Below, piece by piece: positions 33,880 to 44,200 of a stretch of DNA of 50,283 nucleotides. Positions within the stretch are counted from its first letter, which is position 1, and each line of letters begins with the position of its first letter. A program made the position numbers and the translations under genes. The stretch covers positions 1-50,283 of the forward strand of contig CALYZE010000011.1 in assembly GCA_945607605.1 (NCBI GenBank), read 5' to 3'. Source of the DNA: an uncultured Bacteroides sp. Lineage in GTDB: Bacteria > Bacteroidota > Bacteroidia > Bacteroidales > Bacteroidaceae. The notes below the pieces were generated by a model. It was not told the DNA's origin and made no database searches. It worked only from the letters and a program-made list of their open reading frames with translations.

Positions 33880-33887
33880 AAAGTAAC
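33880..33887 (-). promoter_or_regulatory. Weak -7 box for the UPF0126 gene
   Basis: Reads TTACTTTG on the minus strand, one mismatch from TAnnTTTG, 62 bases upstream of the ATG at 33818. Confidence 0.35.
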
Positions 33888-33909
33888 AAATAATTTCCCT
33901 AAGAAACCG

Positions 33910-33917
33910 TATTTTTG
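33910..33917 (+). promoter_or_regulatory. -7 promoter box for the WecB-like gene
   Basis: Reads TATTTTTG, matching TAnnTTTG, 24 bases upstream of the ATG at 33942. It covers the alternative start at 33915, which is therefore disfavoured. Confidence 0.5.
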
Positions 33918-33941
33918 TCTCAATCATTTAAACCTTCTGAA

Positions 33942-35027
33942 ATGAAAATTACCATCGTATCGGGCGCACGCCCCAACTTCATGAAAATAGCGCCGATCTG
34001 CCGTGCCATTGATGCGGCAAGAGAAAAAGGAAAAAACATATCCTATCGTCTGATTTATACGGGTCCTCAAGATGATACCAGTTTAGATGCTTCTCTTTTC
34101 TCTGACTTGGCCCTGAAAAGGCCGGATGCTTACCTCGGTGTGAGCGGACACGATCATTCACAAGTAGCGGCAGACATCATGCTTGCTTTTGAGAAGGAAT
34201 TGAATAGCCATCCTGCCCAAGTGGTTTTGGTGGTTGATGACATGACAGCTACCATGAGCTGCGCCATCGTTGCCAAGAAGAGAGGATTGAAAGTGGCGCA
34301 TGTCATTGCCGGAACCCGTTCCTTTGATATGAACATGCCTCGTGAGGTGAACCGCACCATTGTAGATGCCATTTCCGACTATCTCTTCACCGCCGGTATG
34401 GTAGCCAACCGCAACCTCAATCAGGAAGGAATGATACCGGAGTACATCCATTATGTAGGAAATATACTGATAGACACAATTCGTTATAACCGCCACCGGT
34501 TGATTCAACCCATGTGGTTTACCACGCTTGGCTTGCGCAAGGGTAATTATCTATTGCTCACCCTCAACCGGCGAGATCTGTTGGGAAAGAGAGCCGTTCT
34601 GCATTCCTTGTTGCAAACCCTGATTGAGAAAGCCAACGGTATGCCCATTGTAGCCCCCCTGCATCCTTATGTAGCGAAGGCAGTTAAATCGCTGGAGCTG
34701 GAACTTCCCAATCTGCACATACTACCCCCGCAAAGCTACCTTCACTTTGGTTTCCTCATCAATCAAGCCAAAGGTATCGTTACTGATTCGGGCAACATTG
34801 CCGAAGAGGCTACCTTCCTCGACGTGCCCTGCATCACCCTCAATACGTATGCCGAACATCCTGAAACGTGGCGTATCGGAACCAATGAATTGGTAGGTGA
34901 GAATTCCTTCGCGCTTTCCGCATCTCTTGACAAGCTGATGTTTGGAGAATGGAAGCACACCACCCTGCCTGACCGATGGGACGGACGGACAGCGGAACGG
35001 ATTGTGCAAACACTTATAAACAGTTAG
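33942..35027 (+). CDS. UDP-GlcNAc 2-epimerase (WecB-like) homologue with altered active site
   Basis: A 361-residue member of the non-hydrolysing UDP-N-acetylglucosamine 2-epimerase family (GT-B fold). It keeps the opening VSGARPNFMKIAP, the PREVNR region with its Glu, and the nucleotide block VTDSGNIAEEATFL. Two residues central to the known mechanism are changed: the HVEAG Glu is Ile122 (HVIAG), and the TxHRxEN His is Asn209 (TLNRRD). The GDT motif near 99-101 reads DDM, retaining one Asp. Activity on UDP-GlcNAc is therefore uncertain; it may bind a different nucleotide sugar. The start is the ATG at 33942, downstream of a good promoter box. Confidence 0.85.
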   Translation: MKITIVSGARPNFMKIAPICRAIDAAREKGKNISYRLIYTGPQDDTSLDASLFSDLALKRPDAYLGVSGHDHSQVAADIMLAFEKELNSHPAQVVLVVDDMTATMSCAIVAKKRGLKVAHVIAGTRSFDMNMPREVNRTIVDAISDYLFTAGMVANRNLNQEGMIPEYIHYVGNILIDTIRYNRHRLIQPMWFTTLGLRKGNYLLLTLNRRDLLGKRAVLHSLLQTLIEKANGMPIVAPLHPYVAKAVKSLELELPNLHILPPQSYLHFGFLINQAKGIVTDSGNIAEEATFLDVPCITLNTYAEHPETWRIGTNELVGENSFALSASLDKLMFGEWKHTTLPDRWDGRTAERIVQTLINS

Positions 35028-35104
35028 GCAGTCATTATTAGGGATGAATGATAGTCGTTAATCACTAATAACTTCTTTTTGCTTCTCAATTAACAGTAAA
35101 TTGT

Positions 35105-35112
35105 TAACTTTG
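35105..35112 (+). promoter_or_regulatory. -7 promoter box for the DUF5686-rarA cluster
   Basis: Reads TAACTTTG, matching TAnnTTTG, 22 bases upstream of the ATG at 35135. Confidence 0.55.
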
Positions 35113-35134
35113 CAGCCTTATTTATGTATATTTT

Positions 35135-37720
35135 ATGAAGCAATTACATAGTACTTTCGCTCTTTTCCTCCTATTCCTATTCGCCTCCATCGGCGCATCG
35201 GCACAGATTAAAGGAATCATTACAGATTCTCTTACCAACGAACCATTGATGTACATCACTGTACAATATGAAGGAAAAGGTGTAGGTGGAATCTCCAATG
35301 GTAAAGGAGAATATCAAGTGGAAACCCGCAAGGACTGGAACGAGCTGACTTTTTCAGCCGTAGGTTACGTCACCAAGAAGATCAAGTTTGCCCCCGGCAC
35401 CAAAACACTGAATGTCAAATTAGTTTCAGACGACATTATGCTTTCCGAGGTTGTGATTAAACCGACCAAAGAGAAATACTCTCGTAAGAACAATCCTGCC
35501 GTGGACTTTATGAGAAAGGTGATCGAGAACAAAAAGTCATTGAAGCTGGAAGAGAACGACTACTACCAGTATCAGAAGTACGAGAAGATGAAAATGTCCA
35601 TCAACGACGTCACGCCGGAAAAGATGGAGAAAGGAATCTACAAGAAATTCTCCTTCCTCAAAGATCAGGTAGAAGTCTCACCGAACACGAATAAGATGAT
35701 TCTTCCCATCTCCATCAAGGAGACGGCCTCTAAAACGATCTACCGTAAAAGTCCCAAGAGCGAGAAAACCCTGATTGAAGGTATGAATTCAAGCGGTATC
35801 GAAGAGTTCTTCAGTACCGGCGACATGTTGGGAACCATTCTGACAGATGTATTTTCGGACATCAACATCTATGATGACGACATTCGCCTGCTGCAACGTC
35901 GTTTCGTCAGTCCCATCGGACGTGGGGCCATCAGCTTCTACAAATACTACCTCATGGATACGTTGATGGTGGACAAACAAGAGTGTGTACACCTCACCTT
36001 TGTGCCCCAGAATCCGCAGGACTTCGGTTTCACCGGTCATTTGTATGTGGTGAAGGATTCTACGTATGCCGTGAAGAAAGCAACCATGAAACTGCCTAAA
36101 AAAACAGGAGTAAACTTTGTAGAGAATCTCGACATTGTGCAGCAGTTCGAACAGATGCCCGACCACAACTGGGTATTGACCGACGATGATATGACGGTGG
36201 AACTGGCTTTCGTCAAAGGCATTCAAGGGTTGGAGGTGCAGCGTACCAGCAAATACACCGACTACACTTTTGAAGAAATAGAGCCTCGACTCTTCCGCCT
36301 GAAAGGAAACATCATCAAAGAAGCGAACATGTTAGGTAAGAGTGACGAATACTGGGCAAAAGTGCGCCAGGTGCCACTCACCAAGAAAGAAAGTTCCATG
36401 GATGTATTCATGAATCGCATCGAACAGATACCGGGCTTTAAATACGTCATCTTCGGAGCCAAAGCCTTGATTGAAAACTTTGTGGAGACAGGCAGTAAGA
36501 AGCATCCGAGCAAATTTGACTTCGGTCCTATCAATACAATGATCACCAGCAACTACGTCAACGGCACTCGTTTCCGTTTGAGTGGTATGACTACCGGTAA
36601 CCTCGATCCACACTGGAGCATGAGCGGCTACGGTGCTTACGGTACACGAGACAAGAAATGGTTTTATTCGGGACAACTCGCCTATTCATTCAATAAGCGC
36701 GAATATGTATTGTGGGAATTCCCGAAGCATTACATCGCTTTCAACTATACCTATGACGTCATGTCACCTATGGATAAATACCTGGCCACGGACAAAGACA
36801 ACTTGTTTGTAGGCTGGAAGTGGACAAAGGTAGATCAGATGTCGTATATGCGCGATGCCACCCTCTCTTATGAACTGGAAACCAATGCCGGATTCTCCAT
36901 TCATGCCATGGCTCGCCATCGTAACGATCAGCCTGCAGGTGTTCTGCAATACTGGAAAAACAATGGAGAGAAACCCGGAGTCTGGGATCAGAGCAATACT
37001 TTGGTCAAGGATATCACCACTACCGAGTTGGGAGTCACCTTGCGTTACGCTCCCGGTGAAACGTTTGTCAACACTAAGCAGCGACGGGTACCTGTGTCTT
37101 TGGACGCACCGACCTTCTTACTTTCTCACACAGCCGGCTTTAAAGGCTTATTGGGAGGTGACTACAACTTCAACCTAACGGAAGCCAGCATACGCAAACG
37201 TTTCTGGTTTGGCTCTTGGGGTAAACTGGATGTTACGGCCCGTGCCGGTGCACAGTGGAACACCGTGCCGTTCCCCTTGTTGAACCTGCCCATGGCAAAC
37301 CTTTCATACATCACGCAGAACAATGAGTCTTTCAACCTGATTGATAATATGGAATTCCTCAACGACCGTTATGCCTCCCTCAACCTGAGTTACGACATGA
37401 ACGGAAAGTTATTCAACCGCATTCCTCTTATCAAGAAATTGAAATGGCGTGAAATGTTCCGTATCCGTGGTCTGTGGGGTACATTGACCGACAAGAACAA
37501 TCCATACAAGAGTCAGAACTCGGATTTGTTCCTCTTCCCCACCCGTGATGGTATACCTACCAGTCACGTCATGGGTCACACTCCGTACGTTGAAGCGAGC
37601 GTAGGTATCTACAACATCTTCAAGCTATTACATATTGAGTATGTACGCCGTCTGACTTACACCGACATTCCGGGAGCCAAGAAAGGAGGCGTACGCTTCA
37701 TGATCTTAATGATCTTTTAA
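35135..37720 (+). CDS. DUF5686 outer-membrane protein with CarboxypepD_reg-like domain
   Basis: An 861-residue exported protein: signal peptide (1-23, ending GASAQ), a CarboxypepD_reg-like beta-sandwich (about 24-107, GIITDSLTNEPLMYITVQYEGKG reads as its first strands), then the long DUF5686 region with a likely C-terminal barrel. Although the N-terminal domain is shared with SusC-type receptors, no TonB plug is visible, so it is not a standard TonB receptor. Function is unknown. RarA is encoded nine bases after its stop, suggesting co-transcription. Confidence 0.85.
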   Translation: MKQLHSTFALFLLFLFASIGASAQIKGIITDSLTNEPLMYITVQYEGKGVGGISNGKGEYQVETRKDWNELTFSAVGYVTKKIKFAPGTKTLNVKLVSDDIMLSEVVIKPTKEKYSRKNNPAVDFMRKVIENKKSLKLEENDYYQYQKYEKMKMSINDVTPEKMEKGIYKKFSFLKDQVEVSPNTNKMILPISIKETASKTIYRKSPKSEKTLIEGMNSSGIEEFFSTGDMLGTILTDVFSDINIYDDDIRLLQRRFVSPIGRGAISFYKYYLMDTLMVDKQECVHLTFVPQNPQDFGFTGHLYVVKDSTYAVKKATMKLPKKTGVNFVENLDIVQQFEQMPDHNWVLTDDDMTVELAFVKGIQGLEVQRTSKYTDYTFEEIEPRLFRLKGNIIKEANMLGKSDEYWAKVRQVPLTKKESSMDVFMNRIEQIPGFKYVIFGAKALIENFVETGSKKHPSKFDFGPINTMITSNYVNGTRFRLSGMTTGNLDPHWSMSGYGAYGTRDKKWFYSGQLAYSFNKREYVLWEFPKHYIAFNYTYDVMSPMDKYLATDKDNLFVGWKWTKVDQMSYMRDATLSYELETNAGFSIHAMARHRNDQPAGVLQYWKNNGEKPGVWDQSNTLVKDITTTELGVTLRYAPGETFVNTKQRRVPVSLDAPTFLLSHTAGFKGLLGGDYNFNLTEASIRKRFWFGSWGKLDVTARAGAQWNTVPFPLLNLPMANLSYITQNNESFNLIDNMEFLNDRYASLNLSYDMNGKLFNRIPLIKKLKWREMFRIRGLWGTLTDKNNPYKSQNSDLFLFPTRDGIPTSHVMGHTPYVEASVGIYNIFKLLHIEYVRRLTYTDIPGAKKGGVRFMILMIF

Positions 37721-37729
37721 TCACCAAAT

Positions 37730-39025
37730 ATGCCTCCATTAGCAGAACGGCTTCGGCCGAAGACATTAGACGATTATATCGGTCAGCAACACTTGGTAGG
37801 ACCGGGAGCTGTCTTGCGCAAAATGATTGATGCGGGACGTATCTCTTCCTTCATTTTGTGGGGACCTCCGGGAGTAGGCAAAACAACCTTGGCACAAATC
37901 ATCGCCAACAAGCTCGACACTCCTTTTTATACCCTCAGTGCCGTGACAAGTGGAGTAAAAGATGTGCGGGATGTGATAGAGCGTGCCAAGAGTAACCGTT
38001 TTTTTTCACAGTCAAGCCCGATTCTCTTCATTGACGAAATCCACCGTTTCAGCAAGTCACAGCAAGATTCGTTGTTGGGAGCAGTCGAACAGGGCACCGT
38101 AACGCTGATAGGCGCCACCACCGAAAACCCTTCGTTCGAAGTGATACGTCCGTTACTGTCACGTTGCCAACTCTACGTACTGAAATCACTGGAGAAGGAA
38201 GATCTATCAGACCTACTTCAACGTGCCATTGTGACCGATCTTATCCTGAAGGAAAGAAAAATTGAACTGAAGGAAACCACTGCCATGCTCCGTTACAGTG
38301 GCGGAGATGCCCGTAAGCTCCTGAATATACTTGAACTGGTAGTAGAGTCGGAAATAACCGACCCGGTGGTCATTACTGACGAGGTGGTGACCGAACGTCT
38401 GCAACAAAATCCTCTCGCCTACGATAAAGATGGAGAGATGCATTACGACATCATCTCTGCTTTCATCAAATCCATACGTGGCAGTGATCCGGACGGTGCC
38501 ATCTATTGGTTGGCACGAATGGTAGAAGGAGGGGAAGATCCTGCTTTCATCGCTCGCCGACTGGTCATATCCGCTTCGGAAGACATTGGACTCGCCAACC
38601 CTAACGCATTGTTGCTTGCCAATGCCTGCTTTGACACCATCATGAAGGTAGGATGGCCCGAAGGACGCATCCCTTTGGCGGAAGCTACAATCTATCTTGC
38701 CACCAGTCCTAAGAGCAATTCAGCCTACCTCGCCATCGATCAGGCATTGGAGTTGGTACGGGAAACCGGCAACCTGCCTATTCCGCTGCATTTGCGCAAT
38801 GCGCCTACCAAACTGATGAAGCAGTTGGGATATGGAGAAAAATATAAATATTCCCATGACTATCCGGGCAACTTCGTTAAGCAGCAATTCCTGCCTGATG
38901 AATTGAAGAATCATCGCATCTGGAAACCTCAAGCCAATGCCGCCGAGCAGAAGCATAAAGAGAGGATGCAGCAATTGTGGGGCGATCCTCCGGACTCTCT
39001 GAAGGGAGAAGGGAATACGCATTGA
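37730..39025 (+). CDS. rarA: Replication-associated recombination protein A (AAA+ ATPase)
   Basis: RarA/MgsA-family clamp-loader-like ATPase of 431 residues that acts at stalled replication forks. It starts PLAERLRPKTLDDYIGQQHLVG, has Walker A GPPGVGKTT near 45-53, Walker B LFIDEIHRF near 99-107 and the sensor region GATTENPSFEV. The C-terminal helical domain includes RRLVISASEDIGLANPNAL and ends in a charged tail. It follows the DUF5686 gene by nine bases. Confidence 0.96.
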   Translation: MPPLAERLRPKTLDDYIGQQHLVGPGAVLRKMIDAGRISSFILWGPPGVGKTTLAQIIANKLDTPFYTLSAVTSGVKDVRDVIERAKSNRFFSQSSPILFIDEIHRFSKSQQDSLLGAVEQGTVTLIGATTENPSFEVIRPLLSRCQLYVLKSLEKEDLSDLLQRAIVTDLILKERKIELKETTAMLRYSGGDARKLLNILELVVESEITDPVVITDEVVTERLQQNPLAYDKDGEMHYDIISAFIKSIRGSDPDGAIYWLARMVEGGEDPAFIARRLVISASEDIGLANPNALLLANACFDTIMKVGWPEGRIPLAEATIYLATSPKSNSAYLAIDQALELVRETGNLPIPLHLRNAPTKLMKQLGYGEKYKYSHDYPGNFVKQQFLPDELKNHRIWKPQANAAEQKHKERMQQLWGDPPDSLKGEGNTH

Positions 39026-39127
39026 GCCATCTACCCAACTCATGTTTAGCAAATTCGTTCTTAAAATAATAAACCCAAACAATCCTCTGTCACTCTTAAG
39101 AGCAGCAGAGAATATAAATTTCACATC

Positions 39128-40084
39128 ATGAAAACAGTAGTATTAGACGGTTATGCCGCTAATCCCGGTGATCTCCGCTGGGATGAACTGCAAATGTTGG
39201 GCGAATGTGTCATCTATGACCGCACCCTCCCCGAAGAAGTATTGGAACGTGCTGCAGGTGCAGAAATCCTGCTGACCAATAAAACCAGCCTCACAGCCGA
39301 ACACATGGCTGCTCTGCCTGAACTGAAATACATTGGTGTATTGGCTACCGGTTACAACATTGTGGATGTGAATGCTGCGAAAGAACATGGCATCCTCGTC
39401 ACCAACATTCCGGCATACAGCACCGATTCAGTAGCCCAAATGGTATTTGCACACATCCTCAACATCACCCAACAAGTGAAACACCACTCCGATGAAGTGC
39501 ACAAAGGACGTTGGGCTGAGAGCAAAGACTTCTGCTTCTGGGACACTCCCCTTATTGAGCTGCGTGGAAAGAAACTGGGTATTGTCGGACTGGGACACAC
39601 CGGCTACACCACTGCCCGTATTGCCATTGGCTTCGGAATGCAAGTCAGTGCTTTCACCTCGAAGACCAACTTCCAGCTTCCTCCCGAAATTCGCAAGATG
39701 GAACTGGATGAACTCTTCCGTGAGTGCGACATCATCAGCCTTCACTGCCCTCTCAACGACTCGACTCGTGAACTGGTCAATGCGGAACGTCTCAAAACGA
39801 TGAAGCCCACCGCCATCCTGATCAATACCGGTCGTGGACCGCTTATCAACGAACAAGACTTGGCCGATGCTTTGAACAACAACACGATTTATGCTGCCGG
39901 ACTGGATGTTCTCTCTCAAGAACCTCCCCACAAAGACAATCCCTTGCTCACTGCCAAGGATTGCTACATCACTCCTCACATTGCTTGGGCAAGTACGGCT
40001 GCTCGTGAACGTCTCATGCAGATTATGCTGGAGAATATCAAAGCCTACCAAGCAGGGAAGCCGATTAATTCAGTGATCAAATAA
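39128..40084 (+). CDS. D-2-hydroxyacid dehydrogenase (glycerate dehydrogenase-like)
   Basis: NAD(P)-dependent 2-hydroxyacid dehydrogenase of 318 residues. The nucleotide-binding motif GIVGLGHTGYTTARIA lies near 151-166, and the catalytic triad is intact: Arg in NTGRGPLINE near 235-244, Glu in SQEPP, and His in TPHIAWAS. By overall pattern it is closest to hydroxypyruvate reductases/glycerate dehydrogenases, but substrate cannot be fixed from sequence alone. It differs from the serA-like enzyme in the same window, which lacks the His. Confidence 0.92.
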   Translation: MKTVVLDGYAANPGDLRWDELQMLGECVIYDRTLPEEVLERAAGAEILLTNKTSLTAEHMAALPELKYIGVLATGYNIVDVNAAKEHGILVTNIPAYSTDSVAQMVFAHILNITQQVKHHSDEVHKGRWAESKDFCFWDTPLIELRGKKLGIVGLGHTGYTTARIAIGFGMQVSAFTSKTNFQLPPEIRKMELDELFRECDIISLHCPLNDSTRELVNAERLKTMKPTAILINTGRGPLINEQDLADALNNNTIYAAGLDVLSQEPPHKDNPLLTAKDCYITPHIAWASTAARERLMQIMLENIKAYQAGKPINSVIK

Positions 40085-40109
40085 TCACTTCACACACCTC
40101 CATTCATTG

Positions 40110-41198
40110 ATGGGAAAGTCTGCCGTCAAAGGGCTCTTCTATAACTTTCTGATAGCTGCCACCTTTCTTCTGGCAGCTATCACGATAATAGCGGGTTTCT
40201 CTGGCAACGTATCGCCTTTGGATTCTGCCCTCCTCCCACTATTGGGCTTGGCAGTACCCGTATGGCTGGTCTGCAACCTGATGGTTGCTCTCTGTTGGGC
40301 ATTGGCTCGCAAAGCGTGGACTCTCATCCCACTGATAGCTCTCTTCTGCAACGGATCCTATCTGACCTCCGTCATTCAGCTTCACCCTTTTCAAGAGACA
40401 CCACCCTCCGCCCGGTTGTTGAAGATAGCCACCTACAATGTCCGTAACTTCGGTTATGAATTCACGGGCTACTCCTGCAAGGAGATAGCTCTGTATATGC
40501 AACAAGAACAGGTAGATATCCTCTGTTTTCAAGAGTTTGGAGACAATGCCTACTTTCCGATGGACAGCATCCGCCAAGCACTTTCGCATTGGAGTTATGC
40601 GTTGATACCGAAAGAAGATGCTGCCTATGGAGCCCTTCCCATTGCCGTATTCAGCCGTTATCCGTTGATAAACGAACGATGGATCACCTATCCTCAAAGT
40701 AGTAATTGCAGCCTGATGTGTGAGGTCGTGATAGGCAGCGATACCCTTCGCCTGCTCAACAATCACTTGCAAACCACCAATATTAACCAGAAGCGCAGCC
40801 AGTGGCAACGCGAACGAACCCTGAAAGATCCTCGTAGGGAAGCACGGATAGCTCAAGAGGTAAAAGAAACTTTACAGGAGAACTTCGTGAAACGCACACA
40901 TCAAACCCATATCATAGGCTACTATGCCAAAACCAGTCCTTATCCCGTCATTGTTTGCGGTGACCTCAACTCACTGCCTTCCTCCTACACCTATCGGTAT
41001 CTGAACGGATTTCTCAAAGACGGATTCAGAACGGCCGGCAACGGCTATATGTACACCTATCGCTATGGAAAGAAGATGCTGCGCATCGATTATCTTTTTC
41101 ACTCCAACGACTTAAAAGGAGTCAGCTACTACTCTCCCACACGGGAGTTTTGCAGCGATCACAATCCGGTTATCTTGGAAGTGAATCTTACTCCTTAA
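40110..41198 (+). CDS. Membrane-anchored endonuclease/exonuclease/phosphatase family protein
   Basis: A 362-residue protein with about three N-terminal membrane helices (about residues 8-90) and a C-terminal EEP (DNase I/sphingomyelinase-like) domain. The catalytic elements are in order: TYNVRNFGYEF, CFQEFGD, an HLQTTN element, GDLNSLPSS, RIDYLFHSND and SDHNPVIL. The domain would face the periplasm. Family members cleave phosphodiesters in DNA, lipids or sugar phosphates; the substrate here is unknown. The ATG at 40110 is preferred over the overlapping TTG at 40107. A strong terminator follows. Confidence 0.9.
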   Translation: MGKSAVKGLFYNFLIAATFLLAAITIIAGFSGNVSPLDSALLPLLGLAVPVWLVCNLMVALCWALARKAWTLIPLIALFCNGSYLTSVIQLHPFQETPPSARLLKIATYNVRNFGYEFTGYSCKEIALYMQQEQVDILCFQEFGDNAYFPMDSIRQALSHWSYALIPKEDAAYGALPIAVFSRYPLINERWITYPQSSNCSLMCEVVIGSDTLRLLNNHLQTTNINQKRSQWQRERTLKDPRREARIAQEVKETLQENFVKRTHQTHIIGYYAKTSPYPVIVCGDLNSLPSSYTYRYLNGFLKDGFRTAGNGYMYTYRYGKKMLRIDYLFHSNDLKGVSYYSPTREFCSDHNPVILEVNLTP

Positions 41199-41203
41199 AC
41201 CAA

Positions 41204-41245
41204 CGAGGGCTGTTCCAGATCTATTGGAACAGCCCTCGCTTCTTT
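41204..41245. terminator. Bidirectional terminator between the EEP and Oar-like genes
   Basis: Perfect 14-base arms (41204-41217 and 41225-41238) with a seven-base loop, followed on the plus strand by CTTCTTTTAT. It serves the convergent genes on both sides. Confidence 0.88.
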
Positions 41246-41274
41246 TATACTGTATTTCTACAAACTACGATTCA

Positions 41275-44200
41275 TTAATTGAAGATGTAGCGGATACCCA
41301 CCTGCAACTTCCAGCATTCACTGTAGTTCTGGTAAGTTTCATACGTCTTGGTAGGATATTCACCGTTCACCTTGTACATAGAGAACACCGGAGTCAAATC
41401 AGTTGCACTGGTTACTCCTTCGTACTTCAAGACTCTACTGTTGTTTGAAACAGCGTTTGTCTTTGAGATACCCCACTTGGAGTTAATCAAGTTACCGATA
41501 TTCATGATGTCAAAGCTCAACTGGAAATTATGTTTGGTCTTCCCTACTTTGAATTCAAAGTCTTCCAACAGACGGAAGTCAAAACGGTGTACCCACGGAG
41601 TGCGGGCAGAGTAAGCTTCTGCATACTGTCCCTTGTGATTCTTCAAGTAAGAATCTTGTTCAACGAACTTCCAGAAAGCCACACGGTCTTCTTCGCTTTT
41701 GAACTTAATTTCACTGTCGTTCTTCGGAATATACATCAAGTCATTGTTGATACCGTCACCGTTCATGTCATTGGTATAGCAGAAGCTGTAACCACCGGTA
41801 GAATAGCCGGCATAGAATAAGTTCAGGTGCGTGCCGCGAAGCAAACCTTTGTGTCTGAAAGGAATGTAGTAGCTTACAGAAGCAATCACCTTATCGGGCA
41901 CTACATATTGAGAGCGTTGTACGGTTGAGAAGTTAGAGCCATCAATGGTATTCAAACCTTGCCAAGTAGAGATAGGGTCATTGCCCGGCAAACCGGAAAG
42001 TTCATTCGACTCTGTATGCGTATAAGCAAACATCATTCCCAAGTTATCTACAGGCTGTGCATTCACTGTAATGTTGGCTGTATAACCATAACCTTTGGAA
42101 GTATTGTCCAATACAACCGCATTCTTTCCATTGTAACGAACGAAGTCGCCTGCATATTTTACATTCTTATCCGGGTTGTTGTAAAGAGAATAAGAATAGA
42201 TCATACGGTTGTCTGCACCGTTGAAACGTTGCAGACCTGTGTGTAGTACTTCTGTGGTGGTTACATCTTTTCCATCAGGTCCTTTGGTGGTAGTCAGCTT
42301 GTTGTATTTCCACTCCTCCGTATTTTTCACATTGATGTTATTCATGGTCACCGCATTTACGTTCTTCGTGAACATAAACTCACCCGTTACGGTCAAAGGG
42401 AAAGATACCGGAACTTGGTAATCGACTGCAATAGAAGACTTCCACACCTGCGGCATCTTGAAGTCCTTGGCCACACCTGAAATCTTGCTGCCGGCCACAT
42501 GCTTATCAATCGTAGTAGGAAGATTGAACTTCTCAATGATTTGGTTCATGTCTGTAATCATTCCTCCCGCCAGTTGATCCAAACGTGAATCATGGCTGGT
42601 GGCAATACCATTTTCATAGTTGGTACCAAACACCTGAGAGTTCTGTACCATCGAAGCATTGGTAGGCATGTTGGTGAAGAATACCAGAGGCAAACGTCCG
42701 GTAAACACACCTGTACCTCCACGTACCTTCAACGATTTATCATTGAATACATCCCAAACAAAACCTACACGGGGAGAAATCTGCCATTTTGATTTCGGCC
42801 ATTTGCCTGTATCAATGTGTTGACCATCAAAGTCGAGTTCGTAAATAGCATCGTTTCTCTGCAAGTCATCATTGTCAAACATCAGGTTATCAAAACGAAC
42901 ACCATACGTCAGCTTAAAGTTGTTGCGCAAGTTCCACTCATCTTGTGCATACAAGCCCAACTGATTGAAGGTGACCTGTGCGTTCGGATTGGTCACTCCA
43001 TTGAAACCATAGGTCAAAGAGAATGTTTCGGGAGCCGCACCGTTCAAGAAGTCATCTACGCTGCTGTAGCGATAATAACCGGTACCGTTACGCATATACG
43101 CATTGTTGGCAAACTGGTGCTCGTAGCTGAAACCGGCTGTCAATTTATGGTTGCCTGTAAAGAAAGTGAAGTTATCGGTGATGTTTGTCACTTTATTCTT
43201 TACACCGTTGTTGTAAGTAAACAATTCATAACCGGCACTCATATAAGGTTCCAGAATCTGATTGCCCTCCTCATCCTTGCCATACATGATATCAATAAAG
43301 GGGAACGGAGAAGAATTCGTTCCACGCATATCTTCAATGTTGGTAAAGGTGAAAAGCAACTGATTAGACAGTTTGTCGGTGAAGCGGCTGTTCAAATCGG
43401 CAGCCCATGACTGCACCTTATTATCCATGGAGTACATACTATTGGAGAAAGACATAGATTGCGTACCTACACGGTATGTATTATTCAGACGCGCGTTTTT
43501 ACCTCCATCCATTGAGTTGCCGTTAGGAGCATTCCATGCAGTGTTCTTCGTATTGTTATAGCGCAAGCTCAAACGATGACGGTCGGTAATGTTCCAGTCA
43601 AGGCGAGCCAGAATTTTAGAATTTTCTTCATCGGCAGGGAAGCTGTTGTAAGAACCCGCATCATAACCGTATTTATCTTTCAAATGGTTATATACCTTGT
43701 CCATATCCGATTTCAAGGTACGAGATACCATTCCTTTCACCTCTTGACCTGCATCGCGTGCACGATATTTAATTACCTCTCCCGGTGTTTTTTCTTTTTC
43801 ATAATTCACAAAGAAGAACAATTTGTTCTTGATGATGGGACCTCCCAACGTAAAGCCGTAGGTAGTCTTTGACTCATCCGCACGAGCACCTAAATCTTCA
43901 CCGTTAATGCGGTTACCACGCATATCTTGGTTCCGATAAAAAGCATAAGCAGTACCTTTGAATGTGTTTGTACCCGATTTGGTGATGGCATTGATACCTC
44001 CACCGATGAAATTGGTCTGTCGAACATCAAACGGAGCAATCACCACCTGTACCTCTTCAATGGCATCCATTGAAATAGGGCTACCTCCACCGGGCAGAGC
44101 CGATGACAAGCCGAAGTTGTTATTGAAGTTGGCACCGTCAATCGTAAAATTGGTAGAACGTCCGTCGCCGCCGGCAAAGCTCATTCCATTAGCATATGGA

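Noticed and set aside
39128-40084. Second serA candidate.
   Set aside because: The intact Arg-Glu-His set and lack of serine-pathway neighbours fit a general 2-hydroxyacid or glycerate dehydrogenase better than phosphoglycerate dehydrogenase.
42817-43410. Plus-strand open frame opposite the Oar-like receptor gene.
   Set aside because: Shadow of the receptor gene; composition and lack of motifs argue against a real protein.
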